Below, piece by piece: positions 12,136 through 23,480 of a DNA stretch of 64,000 bases. Both the position numbers and the translations under genes were made by a program. The notes beneath the pieces were generated by a model, which was given only the letters and a program-made list of their open reading frames with translations, searched no databases and had not been told where the DNA came from. This DNA is from Arbacia lixula (Eukaryota; Echinodermata; Echinoidea; Arbacioida; Arbaciidae), in the NCBI GenBank assembly GCA_963669155.1, contig OZ022597.1, positions 6,539,630 through 6,603,629 on the forward strand. The letters run 5' to 3'. Within the stretch, counting starts at the first letter, position 1; each line of letters opens with the position of its first letter.

Positions 12136-12545
12136 CAGCATCGCCGAGCGGGAAAAAGAATTACGCCATAAATTTGGCACAAAATAGTATTGACTTCTTC
12201 TATCATGTCTATAGTGGGTAGTTTCATGATTTGCAAAATAAAGTCAAACACATATCGTTTACTTTCATCTGAAAATACCAATGTTTCCCAGGTCTTGGAA
12301 TCATCACCCTTCCCCACAAGCTATTTGGCGTTGTGTTTCATGGATGTTGACATAGGAGCATAATAAAAACGTCATGATGTGGAATTGACCCGATAAATGT
12401 CAAATCCACCGACATCTTGGAGTGAGATTTACGGTGTAGTTAAAACATATTTATTGCGGTCCCAAAGCTAAGTGTACATGTATATCGGCTTCCATCGCTA
12501 TCAGTGGGTAAATATCGTTCTCGTTTGTACATAATTGTCCTTCAA

Positions 12546-12546
<1 letters not shown>

Positions 12547-12578
<32 letters not shown>

Positions 12579-12585
12579 GTCTCTC

Positions 12586-12616
<31 letters not shown>

Positions 12617-12731
12617 GTCTCTTTGTGTCTCTATATATGTCACTCTGTCTATATGTCTCTCTCTCTCTCTCTGTCTGTCTGTCTCCCTCTATGTATATAT
12701 GTCACTCTGTCTATATATATCTCTCTCTCTC

Positions 12732-12782
<51 letters not shown>

Positions 12783-12907
12783 CACTCTGTCTATATGTCT
12801 CTCTCTGTGTCTGTCTGTCTCTGTCTCTGTCTCTCTTCCTCTTTATCTCCCCATCCCCAGACTACATTTCTCCTCTTTCCCTTCCTCCCTCTCTCTCCCT
12901 CTCTCTC

Positions 12908-12965
<58 letters not shown>

Positions 12966-13027
12966 TCCTCCCTCTCTCCCTCCCTCCCCCCCTCTCTCTC
13001 TCTCTCTTCCTCTCTCTCCCTCTCTTT
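12547..13027 (+). repeat. TC/TCTG compound satellite, copy A
   Basis: A pyrimidine-rich array of TC, TCTG and CCCTCT blocks. At 12637, 12699 and 12779 the 18-base motif TATGTCACTCTGTCTATA recurs, giving a higher-order period of about 60-80 bp inside the simple repeat. Leu/Ser-rich (+) and Arg/Glu-rich (-) frames of up to 194 residues result from it. The copy B counterpart is 31873-32322, with more motif degeneration. Confidence 0.93.
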
Positions 13028-14180
13028 CCTTTTTCATAATATATCTCCCCACGTCTATCCCATCCAATTAACACGTTCACCTGTATAATTGTCATTGACG
13101 TTCTCATAAAACGTCCTCCAAAATCAATATATTTCTAATATCCATTTGATGAATAATGATATTTGTTTATTAGGACTGTTCCAAAAATGCACATGGGTGG
13201 TAAAGACAGATAGTTATGATACTATCGGGTAGGATGTTGGGTCATGCTGTAGTTTTTTATTTGACGCTGATAATTTTATGTTCATGCAATTACATGATTA
13301 TAGACATAGAAATATATTACTTTATAAGTTAACATATACATTCATGAAATTGAACATAATCACTTGGAAGCGGGGAAAAGTATCACAGCGTTGAATGGTA
13401 GGTAGCATGGATGATAATTGGATGTCGTATAACCAGTAGGACGATTTAGAAAACAGGAGACCTTTTCTTAGCTCGCATGCGCACGCGAAGTACCTCCCAT
13501 CCCTATCCCCATGACCCCCATCCTCTTTCACCGCTCCGCAGTTTACACCCTAAAGGAAAAGCATTTACTCGTATAGATATCACTTACGTTGAGTGCATGG
13601 GGCAAGCACATTATTTCTCGTAATTGCAAAAAAGCCTACAGTAATTGGTCTAAGTTGCCGCAGCTATATCAAGCTCGAAAATATCAGGGAAAGGCTCGTC
13701 AAAATAGAGTGTTTATATTTAGGTCGCTATCCTGGGTAGAGTATATTGAATATCTAGGTATACCAGCGTGTAGCCGTGGTTCAAGTCTACGCAAGACTAC
13801 GTAGATATATTATAAATCAATTAACTATGTCTGGAAAGAGCTAAGTCTGTATACATAGACTGGTGAGGGAAGCTTGAGAGAAACTGTAAGCCAAAGTTGT
13901 GATAGCACCAATGCATCGGAAAGAAACATTCCATATTTGTTTTCTATCGATATTTTACTTCCATAAAACTAAGATGTTATGCATGTTTGATAATGAAGGG
14001 CGTGTGGTGAAGTATACTGTATCAGTCATGGAGTTATGAAATGTCCATCGTAATCACGACCTTACATATTCCATCTTTAATGTGGTATTGAGTACCGATC
14101 TAAATCGAAATTCCGCCTCACTCAATGGTTGATCATTTCCATGTTCACTCGATACACACGACGTGTTCCCGACTGCACAA

Positions 14181-14346
14181 TTTAAAGGAAAAGTCCACCC
14201 TGAAATAAAGTTGATTTTAATGAAAGCAACAACATGACGATAATCCTTTTACGGATTTTTGTCAAGCCTTCATAAATTTGTTTCTTTCATGTTTTTTGTT
14301 GTTGTTGTTGATAAAATCAACTTTAGGGTATACATTCCTTTAAAAA
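14181..14346. mobile_element. MITE with TTTAAAGG ends, copy A, ~166 bp
   Basis: The left end is TTTAAAGGAAAAGTCCACCC, followed by TGAAATAAAGTTGATTTTA. The right end is the imperfect complement (ATAAAATCAACTTTAGGG and CCTTTAAA). A TTG trinucleotide stretch lies near the right end. The structure is typical of a short non-autonomous DNA element with imperfect terminal inverted repeats of about 40 bp. Identical in position and almost in sequence at 33441-33606 in copy B. Confidence 0.8.
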
Positions 14347-14721
14347 AGTTCGGTAGTCTTAATCCCAGACCTATGATTTCATTCTGTCGATACATCCCTG
14401 TTATCGTGATATTCTAAATGGCTAATTCAACGCAGTAGTGGTTGTTGGTGATGTGTGGAGAGTTCTAACTAGAATGTCTGAGTGTTAGACTAGGCCTTAG
14501 CAGCTTGGAAGGTGCTTCACCTCCAGTACAAATTAAACGATGCATTACCCCAGTCCCACACGTGCTTCTCATATACGTTTCCTGTCTCTTGACTGACGTG
14601 TTGAGTTTAGCGTTGGCTTTGACGCATTATTCTTTTCCTCTCTCGCATGTATTGAGTGCTAGAGCCTATCCCTTCTCGAGCGATACCGGAAATGGATGCT
14701 GCATACAGCACACAATATATT

Positions 14722-14882
14722 AGCGGGCACCTCCATACGTGACGTCACAAAATAAAACAATCAAAATATCTTAACTCTCTTATCCTTTGACAGATTTTCG
14801 TCAAACCTTCATTTATGTGTTTCTTTCATGTTTCTGCTTTTACTGAAACCAACTTAATTTCAAGGTGGCCTATCCCTTTAAG
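14722..14882. mobile_element. Half of a TTTAAAGG-family MITE, copy A
   Basis: The right end (GAAACCAACTTAATTTCAAG, then GTGGCCTATCCCTTTAA) is the reverse complement of the terminal repeat of the 14181 element. Internally it shares TTTGACNGATTTTCGTCAAACCTTCA with a segment near 59030-59125. The left end is not clear; it begins near a TACGTGACGTCACAAAAT palindromic block. The copy B counterpart is at about 33982-34142. Confidence 0.6.
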
Positions 14883-16145
14883 ACGACCTTGCTCATATGA
14901 AGTTGTGACAAAACCCGATCATAACCCGTACCATCCCTACGGACATCTAGCGCAATGGATAATACATAAATTGTGTGGATCATGCACAGTGGAAAGATCA
15001 TGAAAATAGCGCGATCCACACGGTTTGTATATTCCCTCAGGTGACATGAAATGAATAAGAAATTGATCACCGCTCATATGACTTCGTTATTTATTAGCCA
15101 GTGAGCACCGCGCAGACCATTTTTTGCCGAGAGTAGACATTACTTGTTTTGATCGTTTTCTTTTTATCTTGCCAAGAGAAACTCATGCTCTTATGTGGTC
15201 GCCGGGGGTAATATACCAATGGGATTGCCATTGTCAGTGGGATTATGAATATTTAATCGGGGAAAGAAGCCTGCAAAGAATAGAAGAAAACTAGAGGGGA
15301 AATACCTTACAAAGGCAGAGAATCGTTAGGTACGTCATATCAAATACAAAAATTTGTCTTAAGGGAAATGAACTGAAAAACGAAATCAGCTATTAACTAA
15401 ATGACTTGGTCATGTTAGCATGACATGATTTGGCTGGCAACTCTCCCAGGAATCTTAAAGTTGAATAAAGCATTACTTTATATTTGTATTCATAATTTCT
15501 TTTTACGACATAGTACTGTCCGTATGCGATTCTCTCACAAACGGGGACACTACATTCACCCAGGGCTGATTATGTCGCGATTTATTTCATATTCATTGGT
15601 AAAAAAACGTACAAAAGCATGAACACTAAACGGGAATAGGGTTTACAAACGTAGGGCATTAAATGGGTGCATCACGACTAAACGAATGTCTTTTAATACT
15701 GAAATGAACTCATTACTAACGATGTATGACATTATCACATATTACTCTTGGCGTCATGTTCATTGATTTTGTTTATGTATACATATGTTATTTGTCGGTG
15801 AAAGAAATATGCAAAAGATATTTGAAATTAAAAGACAAATTTTCATACAAACGCAAATCTTCTTTTTTTAAATACAAATATATCGTGCTAAGCTATTGGT
15901 CATTAACAAAATGATTAAAAAATGAATTGGTCATTAATCATCAGGGAATAACTGGGCACACTTCCATTCCCTGACAGATCTAATTTCGTCTCTTGTTTTC
16001 CCCATTGCTCCTCTCTTAACAGGGGTGAAATATGTGATACTCGCACGATCGAGAACATTATTGTCCACCAGGAATCGTAGCATCAAGGGATATATGTTAT
16101 TTATCGGTTAAAGAAACGTGCAAAGACTGGAAGTAAGAAATAAAG

Positions 16146-16555
16146 GGTTTGTTTGCAAAAGGGGTTAGATCCACTTTAGACAATTCTGAGAAAATCTACT
16201 TTTTTTTCTCCCATATCGCAATATTGTTATGCGCAACTAAATTGTCATGATATACGTTACCATGTGAACATAAAATTTGGTCTAAAAGAAACCTACCTGA
16301 CTTCATATTTTTAAATATTTTTTTCTTCAAAAAGTTGCCTTTGTGGATCCAACTCCTTTTGCAAACAAACCAAAATGGATCAAACCCGTTTTGAAATAAA
16401 AATGTTTTTCTTTGCCACTTTTGTGCACTTTTTAATGGGAATTTCAACATTTCTTTGGTATCATCTTATAGAGCTACTTCAAATCTATACATGGATACAA
16501 AAAGCAATCAAATTTTATGAAAAATGGATCTAACCCCTTTTGTAAATGAGCTCTA
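16146..16555. mobile_element. MITE with GCAAAAGGGGTTAGATCCA ends, copy A, ~410 bp
   Basis: The left end TTTGCAAAAGGGGTTAGATC and the right end GGATCTAACCCCTTTTG are inverted complements. Degenerate copies of the same motif lie inside (near 16343-16400: GGATCCAACTCCTTTTGC and ATGGATCAAACCCGTTTTG). No coding capacity. Related elements occur at 35449-35863 (copy B allele) and, independently inserted, at 40419-40826. Confidence 0.85.
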
Positions 16556-17819
16556 CAAATAGACTTTCATTTGGCTACCCAGTTATCATATCATCCGTGT
16601 ATATTATTTCTTCATTACTGTATACAAATCGCATATAGAAGATGTTTCTTTTATTTGGCACACACACACACACAGATAATTCGAATGTACTTACACCAGT
16701 AAACACACACACCTACCCTTTGGATTTGACGCAGAACGGGTTTATTAATTTGGTGTGTTTTATTCATGTAGGCCTGTGGAAATTAATTATGGAGTCCGAA
16801 TACACAAGCACGTCCAAGACGTTAGCAGTTACTTTAATTAAGCATATATATTAATGCATGCTGAGGAAAACGCGTCTAATTCTATAAATGTTTTATAAGA
16901 ATCAGAACTACCAATAGCGTCGTCTCCATGCTGACCAAATTATTTCTAATCCAAAAAAGTTGCAAGTACACATTTGGGCTTTAAACTGCGAGACTATTTT
17001 TCGCAAGAAGATTTTCTATGATTTTGATAACAATATTATTGTTGCTTCTTTTATAAAATAACACAACATATTTTCTTGATCACTGTTTCAAACAGGAAGG
17101 TACTCGTTGATTAGCGCAAATACCGACCATAATAGTTGATTATCTTTCAACACTGAAGAACAACATCATTAAGCATGTCGGATGGCGTTCACTGTTTCGC
17201 TATTAGTCAGGCGGATTGCTGTTCTTCTAAACGTATCTGTATTGCATTTGAAAACATTCACTAATGCGCATAAAGAGTACAGTACTTTTTCCAACGCAGA
17301 TGCTGCAATCACAAAAACATATTTATGTGAAAAGCATGAAAACACTGACGATAACGAACTAGGGTAAGTGTTGACATTACTTTCATGCCACAAAACATGA
17401 TGATCTGTCTCGTTCGTTCCGTCTTAATGAGCATCATCATGATCACTTCAGCTACAGAACGGTTTATGATACAAACAGATGGTCAAAATCCATTCACAAT
17501 ATGGACAATACAATGACACTCTGATAATGAGTTCAATTTGATAAAAGAACGAACATACGGATAAGTTTGAGACAAATCACACATGTTCTTACAAAATTGA
17601 GAATACAGAAAAGTACCCAAGAGCCTAACTATAGCATGCTACCATGTCTACGGAAACATCATTGGTGAGCATTGACGCAATGTGTACAAACGAAATTGTT
17701 GTTGGGTAAGAACAAAAGCACAATACCCACAACATCACTTGTCTACTTATAATTTAGATACTGTTTCAGAACTTCCCTCCTAATGAAAGAACTGCAAACT
17801 GATTTAGGCGAAATTATAT

Positions 17820-18120
17820 CAATAGATTTTGACGAGGTTTTGGGTGGGTCGTCCGAGACCTATAGTGTAATAAGACCTGAAGACCAGAGGTCGCTCTGCG
17901 CTATGGCCCGCAGACGATTATGAATGTAAACTATCGTCCGTGCGTTTCAAACAGGGATAGTTCCTGAAAAGGTTTGTGAGGCCATGAATGTGAGATTTCA
18001 TATACGTTATCATGAGGGTATACTGCTAATTCCTGCCGAGTGTCACGACTTTTGCAAATGGGACACCCCTGTCTTAAAGAGTTATATTGACAAATAACGT
18101 ATCTATCAAAACGGGAAGGT
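17820..18120 (+). mobile_element. Dispersed repeat with CGCTATGGCCCG and GGGACACCCCTGTCTT, copy A
   Basis: It shares GATTTTGACGAG, TCGTCCGAGACCTATAG, GCGCTATGG, TTTCAAACAGG, AAACTTT-like, and CAAATGGGACACCC blocks with an inverted diverged relative at about 55550-55935. The copy B counterpart is 37160-37450. Length and structure suggest a decayed transposable element of unknown class. There is no conserved reading frame. Confidence 0.6.
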
Positions 18121-18428
18121 CTATAATATATGCGGCCCATTTAGGGTAACATCATCTCTAATGTTGTATTCATCTCATTGTTTCTAGGTTCATGTAATTC
18201 TTGTCACACCTTTGATTAATTCCTTACCATGTATTTTTTTACCAAACTTAATATTAATTTCGGTGACCTTTCTGAAAAAAAAAAGAATTTAAAATAATAT
18301 GATATCCTTGTATTGACGTCATGTTTGTTTTTACAACAAATATATATATATTCGATTCAAACTAGAGTTAGCGCCTTTGGGAAACAGGTCGTAGTATGGA
18401 GATAATATTTATGTGACTGCGATATAAG

Positions 18429-18438
18429 GGGGGGGGGG
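18429..18438 (+). repeat. Poly-G run, copy A
   Basis: Ten G here, about 13 G in copy B at 37755-37767, one of many G homopolymers on the + strand. Confidence 0.9.
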
Positions 18439-18865
18439 TATTTCAAAATTAGTAATCCCTAAATCAATATTACTGCGTGAATTACAATAATGTCATACGT
18501 TATGAAAAGCAACACTAAATAGGTCAACACTGCCCTACGGATTACGACCCCGTTCCGCTTACCGCAATTAAATTGGGCGGTTTTTTGCATTATGTGTGGC
18601 TACTTTAATGACTTTAACTTCTCTCTCGTTTCCCTCCCTTAAACACGATGCCCATTACTCTAATGGAGTTACTCCATGGTCTTAATTATGCATCCTTTTT
18701 GGCGCCACGAGTGAAGTTGCTGCTCACAAGAGTGTCTAGCGAGGGACGCTTTTTAAGACAGAGTGATTTGTTTTCATCACAACGCTCGATATTTTGTGTG
18801 GGTGTTTGTTTTAAAATCGAAATTGTTTGAATTATGCTAGAGTGCCATGTAACGAGAGATGCATT

Positions 18866-19170
18866 GGCATTATCGATTTGTTGATAATGATATCATAACC
18901 TACACAATGAATTATTCAGGGATTTATCGAGCGATTTATTTACGATTTAGTTGGTTATGCTACCTGGTTGATGGATGATTGACTTAACCTATGTAGTCAG
19001 TTCATCGACTGATTGATTGAAATTAATCCGTTAGTTGACTGAATCTTTGTACAATAAGTCAATTAGTTGCTTAAGCATTCGATCAGTTGTTTACAATAAT
19101 TGATTGATTCATCGATTAATCGATTAGTTGCCTGTTTCGGTCAGTAATTGATTGATGTATGCATCGATTA
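18866..19170 (+). repeat. Cryptic TGATT/GATTGA simple-sequence field, copy A
   Basis: Scrambled repeats of GATTGATT, CATCGATTAATCGATT, TTAGTTG and TTGACTGA fill about 300 bp. It looks like a decayed GATT-type microsatellite or minisatellite. The copy B counterpart is at about 38205-38510. No gene signature. Confidence 0.65.
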
Positions 19171-19579
19171 TCTTAACTTGACTTACTTACTATATCTTAA
19201 ATTGCTCGGTAAACCAGTATTATTTTAACGACCATTTTCAACTTTTTCTGATCTCGTTAATAGCCGATACTTTCTAAATAAGGCCCAGACCAGACTCCGA
19301 GTGTTCCGCTGTTGAAACCGGAGTTAAATTCTGGAGAACATGGTACACTTCCAAATACAACAGCTACGTTGTATAAATATAAATCTTAACGAATTGTAGC
19401 AAAGATAGAGTTCCGAACGGTAAAGAGAAGATGACCCACTATATAGCTATGGGAAGTAGTTCATGTGTTAAACCAAGGTAACATAAAGTGTAACATCCTT
19501 GGCTATTGAGCGCGTGTACGAGAAGTATGCTTATAATTTTGTATGCATGTATCTGTGTTTGGAGGGGGCGGGGCGGGGT

Positions 19580-19594
19580 GGGGGGGGGGGGGGG
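19580..19594 (+). repeat. Poly-G run in GGGGCGGGG context, copy A
   Basis: A 15-base G run following GGGGGCGGGGCGGGGT. The copy B counterpart is at about 38921-38932. G-quadruplex potential. Confidence 0.85.
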
Positions 19595-20595
19595 AGTCCC
19601 TCCACTTTCAATTTGTCTGGGGTTATACTCTGAACCTTCCCTTTGTCCTAAAAATGAAGTGTCCTCTAGGGAAGGAGTTGCTTACGGTCATGTCATAAAT
19701 TACTTAAAAACAAAGCCAATACTCCAAACTGACCCACTTTTTACGGCGTAAGGAAATCCAATTGTCATAGAACTTAGACGCGACAAACACGGGTGTGTTC
19801 TATGTTGGAAATGAGATGTAATGATGACATAACTTAACGAGTACATTGTATTTTAAATGACTACCAAAACACTATCGATTGCACTTTTGTTTAATGATTT
19901 GTTTTTATTCAATATTATGTATTTCTTGATTTATTACGTAGATCCATTTTCGGTTGTTTGTCTCTGTCTTGTGAAGTCGTTTACACCTGTGCTGCTGTGT
20001 TTAAGTGATGTCAAATATATCTTCCACTGCAAATGTGCGTATTACATCAATATCTGACATATCTTTAATAGAGATTCACAATCTTATTTGACAATAGATC
20101 GAGTGGTCTTTTTCGATACTGGCTTTGGATTTTTCCAATCGAACAAAATATATGTCGATATCCCATTCTGACATTGCCTCGTCTGATAACAAACCACGAG
20201 TATATGTTTAAAGAACGACGACGCAGTTGCCATGGTTGCTGTTGTATCTTGGGAGCAGTGTACAAAAAGTGAAAACCAGAGAGGGCTAGCAAGTTTGAAC
20301 TCAACTTCATCAGCTTAACTTTTGCATGTGAATTGGGTGTGTTTACACTATACATGATGGATACGAATCGGAACCGAGACGTAATAATGGGAGTGATGAT
20401 GAGTTTGGCCTCAGGGTCCTCCCTCATTAACCCCTTTCGTTGACCCATTCAAGAGACGGAGAAGGGGACATACGCCTCTCAGGATTGAAAAGGTGAAATA
20501 TGAAACGAATATGAACAGGTTTAAAGGTGATCATGGTGGTGTCTCCCCCGTGCATGTTGTGCAGGCCTGGAAAACATAGAAAACATATACAGTTT

Positions 20596-20821
20596 GACCC
20601 TCTCGGTATCATGCGTATGACATGTGTAATAATTCAATGGGCTCTTCCTGGCTTGGTACTGAGAGGGTTAACACTCTCAATATGCATGAAATGTGGAATA
20701 ATTCAATGGGCTCTTCTTGGCTCGGTACTGAGAGCGTTAACCTTCAAAGTACCATAATATATGCATGAAATATATAATAACTTAATGGGTTTTCTTTCCT
20801 TGCTTGGTACTGAGAGGATTA
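20596..20821 (+). repeat. Foldback minisatellite, three units, copy A
   Basis: Three units of about 69-82 bp each contain AATAATTCAATGGGCTCTTC or a variant. Unit ends are mutually inverted (ACCCTCTCGGTACC-like start, GGTACTGAGAGGGTTAA end), so every unit could fold into a hairpin and consecutive units meet at GAGAGGGTTAACACTCTC. Copy B has four units at about 39944-40240. It could be a tandem array of a tiny TTAA-ended MITE. Confidence 0.75.
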
Positions 20822-21030
20822 AAAATGTCCACTAGAATGCAAGAAGTTATAAATGGTCTGTTATGTTTAATCTGCCACTCCACCTTTTCTAGCTCATCAA
20901 AGAAGGAGACAGAAATACGCGTAGTCTTGAAAATACTGAAACAGATTTTACAGTTTAGCTTTAAAAAAATCTATCAACCTGGAAGACAGGCAACAGACAG
21001 TAAAAATGAGAGATAGTGATGTGAGCGTAT

Positions 21031-21280
21031 GACAAGCCGTTTTAACATTTATTCCTATTTCTTGATATCACGAATTCGATTTCTTGATATCAAGAATTCG
21101 ACTTCTTGATATCAAGAAATGAATTCTTGATATCAAGAATTCGGATTCTTGATATAGAGACATGAATTCTTGATGTCAAGAAATGGTTTAGTGTAGTTAA
21201 GCACTGGTAAGTCTAGATATCAAGAAATCGAATTCATGATATCAAGAAATAGGAATAAATGTTAAAACGACTTGCCATAT
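21031..21280. mobile_element. Foldback MITE built of TTCTTGATATCAAGAA palindromes, copy A
   Basis: The terminal inverted repeats are about 60 bp (CAAGCCGTTTTAACATTTAT on the left, its complement on the right). Between and within them lie at least six copies of the palindrome TTCTTGATATCAAGAA, joined by GAATTC. Without the short non-palindromic centre (about 21185-21215) the whole element is a palindrome made of smaller palindromes. The copy B counterpart is 41246-41502. Confidence 0.85.
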
Positions 21281-21374
21281 GACCGAACTTTTGTTAGTAA
21301 ACATTCACAGATGTAGCCTGAATCCTGGGCTTTTGGGTATTTTTAATCCAAATTACAATATTCGATCAATAAAC

Positions 21375-21535
21375 GGGTCTGGCTGCAATAGACTAATCAT
21401 TCTCAATTCCTTCACCATCACTGGGAAGGAGGGAGAAAACGAGATAATGATACAGTGACTAGTCTCGCAGGTACTAGACTCTTATCTTTCAGTTTGAATT
21501 AGCAATGTCCAAAAGGCTGGAAGCCAGGCTAAGAG
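21375..21535. mobile_element. Dispersed repeat (GACTAGTC family), second member in copy A
   Basis: It begins TCTGGCTGCAATAGACTAAT and ends GGCTGGAAGCCAGGCT, a short imperfect inverted pair. It contains ATGATACAGTGACTAGTCTC and TACTAGACTCTTAT. Related to 11980-12135 in the same block and to segments at about 51370-51460 and 55365-55505. The copy B counterpart is at about 41590-41755. Confidence 0.6.
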
Positions 21536-21546
21536 AATGAGAATGG

Positions 21547-21597
21547 AGGGGGGGGGGGGGGGGGGCGAAGGGGTAGGGGAGGGGGAGGGGGGGGGGC
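21547..21597 (+). repeat. Poly-G and G-rich tract, copy A
   Basis: G runs interrupted by CGAAGGGGTAGGGGA. Copy B (41765-41815) differs in the second run. Confidence 0.9.
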
Positions 21598-22079
21598 TAT
21601 GGTGGATAACTTTTGATTAAGCTGATGATTCTCTCACAATAATGGAAGTCCTTTCGATCTACGCCTCCATCTCTCAGCGGTTCTCGGCAGGCCAATTCGT
21701 AATTGATTTCTCGGCACGACGATAGGAAGGTTTGGACGTGGTTTCGGCAGAGTTGGCTTACAATAACCTTAATGAATTCAGGGAGGTGGGGATGGTTGCA
21801 ACAATCCGGTTTCACGAGACTGAATCAGTACCAGTAACGATGCTTACGCGCGTTACTCGTATTTACTCGATGTCGTCATATTACAAGCATCTTGGCCTTT
21901 TTTGTTCGAATGAGCGCCACGAACATTAAAATATATTCGGTCTAAAAGTTATACAAATTTGCGATTAAAGCTACAACAACAACGCACATGGATATACTTG
22001 CACCCAAACCAATAACAGTAACAACAACAATGTGAATAGCAATACAAAGGGCAAATTAAGAAGAAAATAAATATCAGTG

Positions 22080-22300
22080 CCAGTACCAAAGTGACTACTG
22101 ATACCAATTTCAAGACCAATAAAAAGGTCAATATCATTTACGATAGCAGCACCAATTTCGATACCAGGTCCAATATCACTACTAATACCAATGCAACTAC
22201 GTTTGCCGTGTCCAAGACCAATACATAAAACAATATCATTACCAAGACCGACTACAAGACCAGTACCAATACCAATGCCAATACCAGTACCAAATCAACA
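22080..22300 (+). repeat. ACCAAT/ACCAGT hexamer field, copy A
   Basis: Imperfect tandem hexamers such as ACCAAT, ACCAGT and GCCAGT over about 220 bp. The same motif recurs in copy B (42260-42490), at about 61640-61720, and on the other strand at about 60960-61050. Most likely a decayed hexanucleotide microsatellite. Confidence 0.75.
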
Positions 22301-22418
22301 ATCAACATGACCAATGACGGCAATGTCCATGCATTTAAACAGAAGAGTCTTCTAAAGACAATGTGACAGTGCTACTAAGCCGTGTTGATAATTACACCAA
22401 AACTGATCCACCTAATCG

Positions 22419-23074
22419 TTTTCTAAATACCTCAAACTACTAAACCTCCTCCCCCAACACTCTCCCTCTTCAACAATCAATCACATCACCCCTTACCCAA
22501 CATTCCACTCACCAATCTCTACCTAAATTTATAAAACATACATAAAATACATAACACTTCTCTAATTATCACAAATTATTAATACTCCTATTTTCTTTCT
22601 CCTAATCCTTTCTAAAACACTTTAAACAATCTCACACCTCAATATACCATTTCAATACACCATAAACCTTCCTCAATTTTCCAACTCTATAACACCCCCT
22701 CTCACATCTTTCTTTATTTCTTCTTTCTATTTCCAACTCTATATCTCTATATATATAACTTTCTTCTTAAATCTATCTATAATACTCACTTTCTATTCCC
22801 ACTCTTTCTCTATTCCTTTCTTTCTATCCCTCTTTCTTACTCTCACCTTTCTTTTCCACTCTCTTTCTCTCTCCACTTTTCTTTTACTTTTTCTCTACTC
22901 CTTTATTTCCTAACCTACCTCAACTTACAATATTACCCACCACACCCCCACCCCCTCACTTACACATATATATATTTTTTTTTTTTCACACCTACTTCTT
23001 CTCTCCCATCTCTCTCCTCCTCCTCCCCATCTCTCTCCCCCTTATCTAATCTAATCTTCCACTTACAACATTCC

Positions 23075-23116
<42 letters not shown>

Positions 23117-23406
23117 CTCCCTCTATTCTTACCCCCCTACTCTCTTTTTCTATTTATTTTCATACCCTTTACATTCCTCTTAAACTCCCTCCTCCTTCTT
23201 CACCCTTCCCTTATTCCCTATCACCCCCCCCCCACCCTCCCACCCCCCCCCTAACTCACAAAACATACCAATTACCACCTCTTCACCATCCCCCCCTCTA
23301 TACTTCAAATTCTCCTCCCAATCCTTATCCTCCATCCTTCCAACATCCCCTCCCCTCTCTCTCTTTTTTTTTTTTCCTCAATATATATATATACAATATA
23401 TATATA

Positions 23407-23440
<34 letters not shown>

Positions 23441-23442
23441 AC

Positions 23443-23480
<38 letters not shown>

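Noticed and set aside
12504..13088. 194-residue Leu/Ser/Cys-rich frame that might look like a membrane protein
   Set aside because: It is TC/TCTG simple sequence in three overlapping frames.
20065..20448. 127-residue minus-strand frame partly kept in copy B
   Set aside because: The copy B version is frameshifted (117 residues with a different C-terminus), and there is no recognisable domain.
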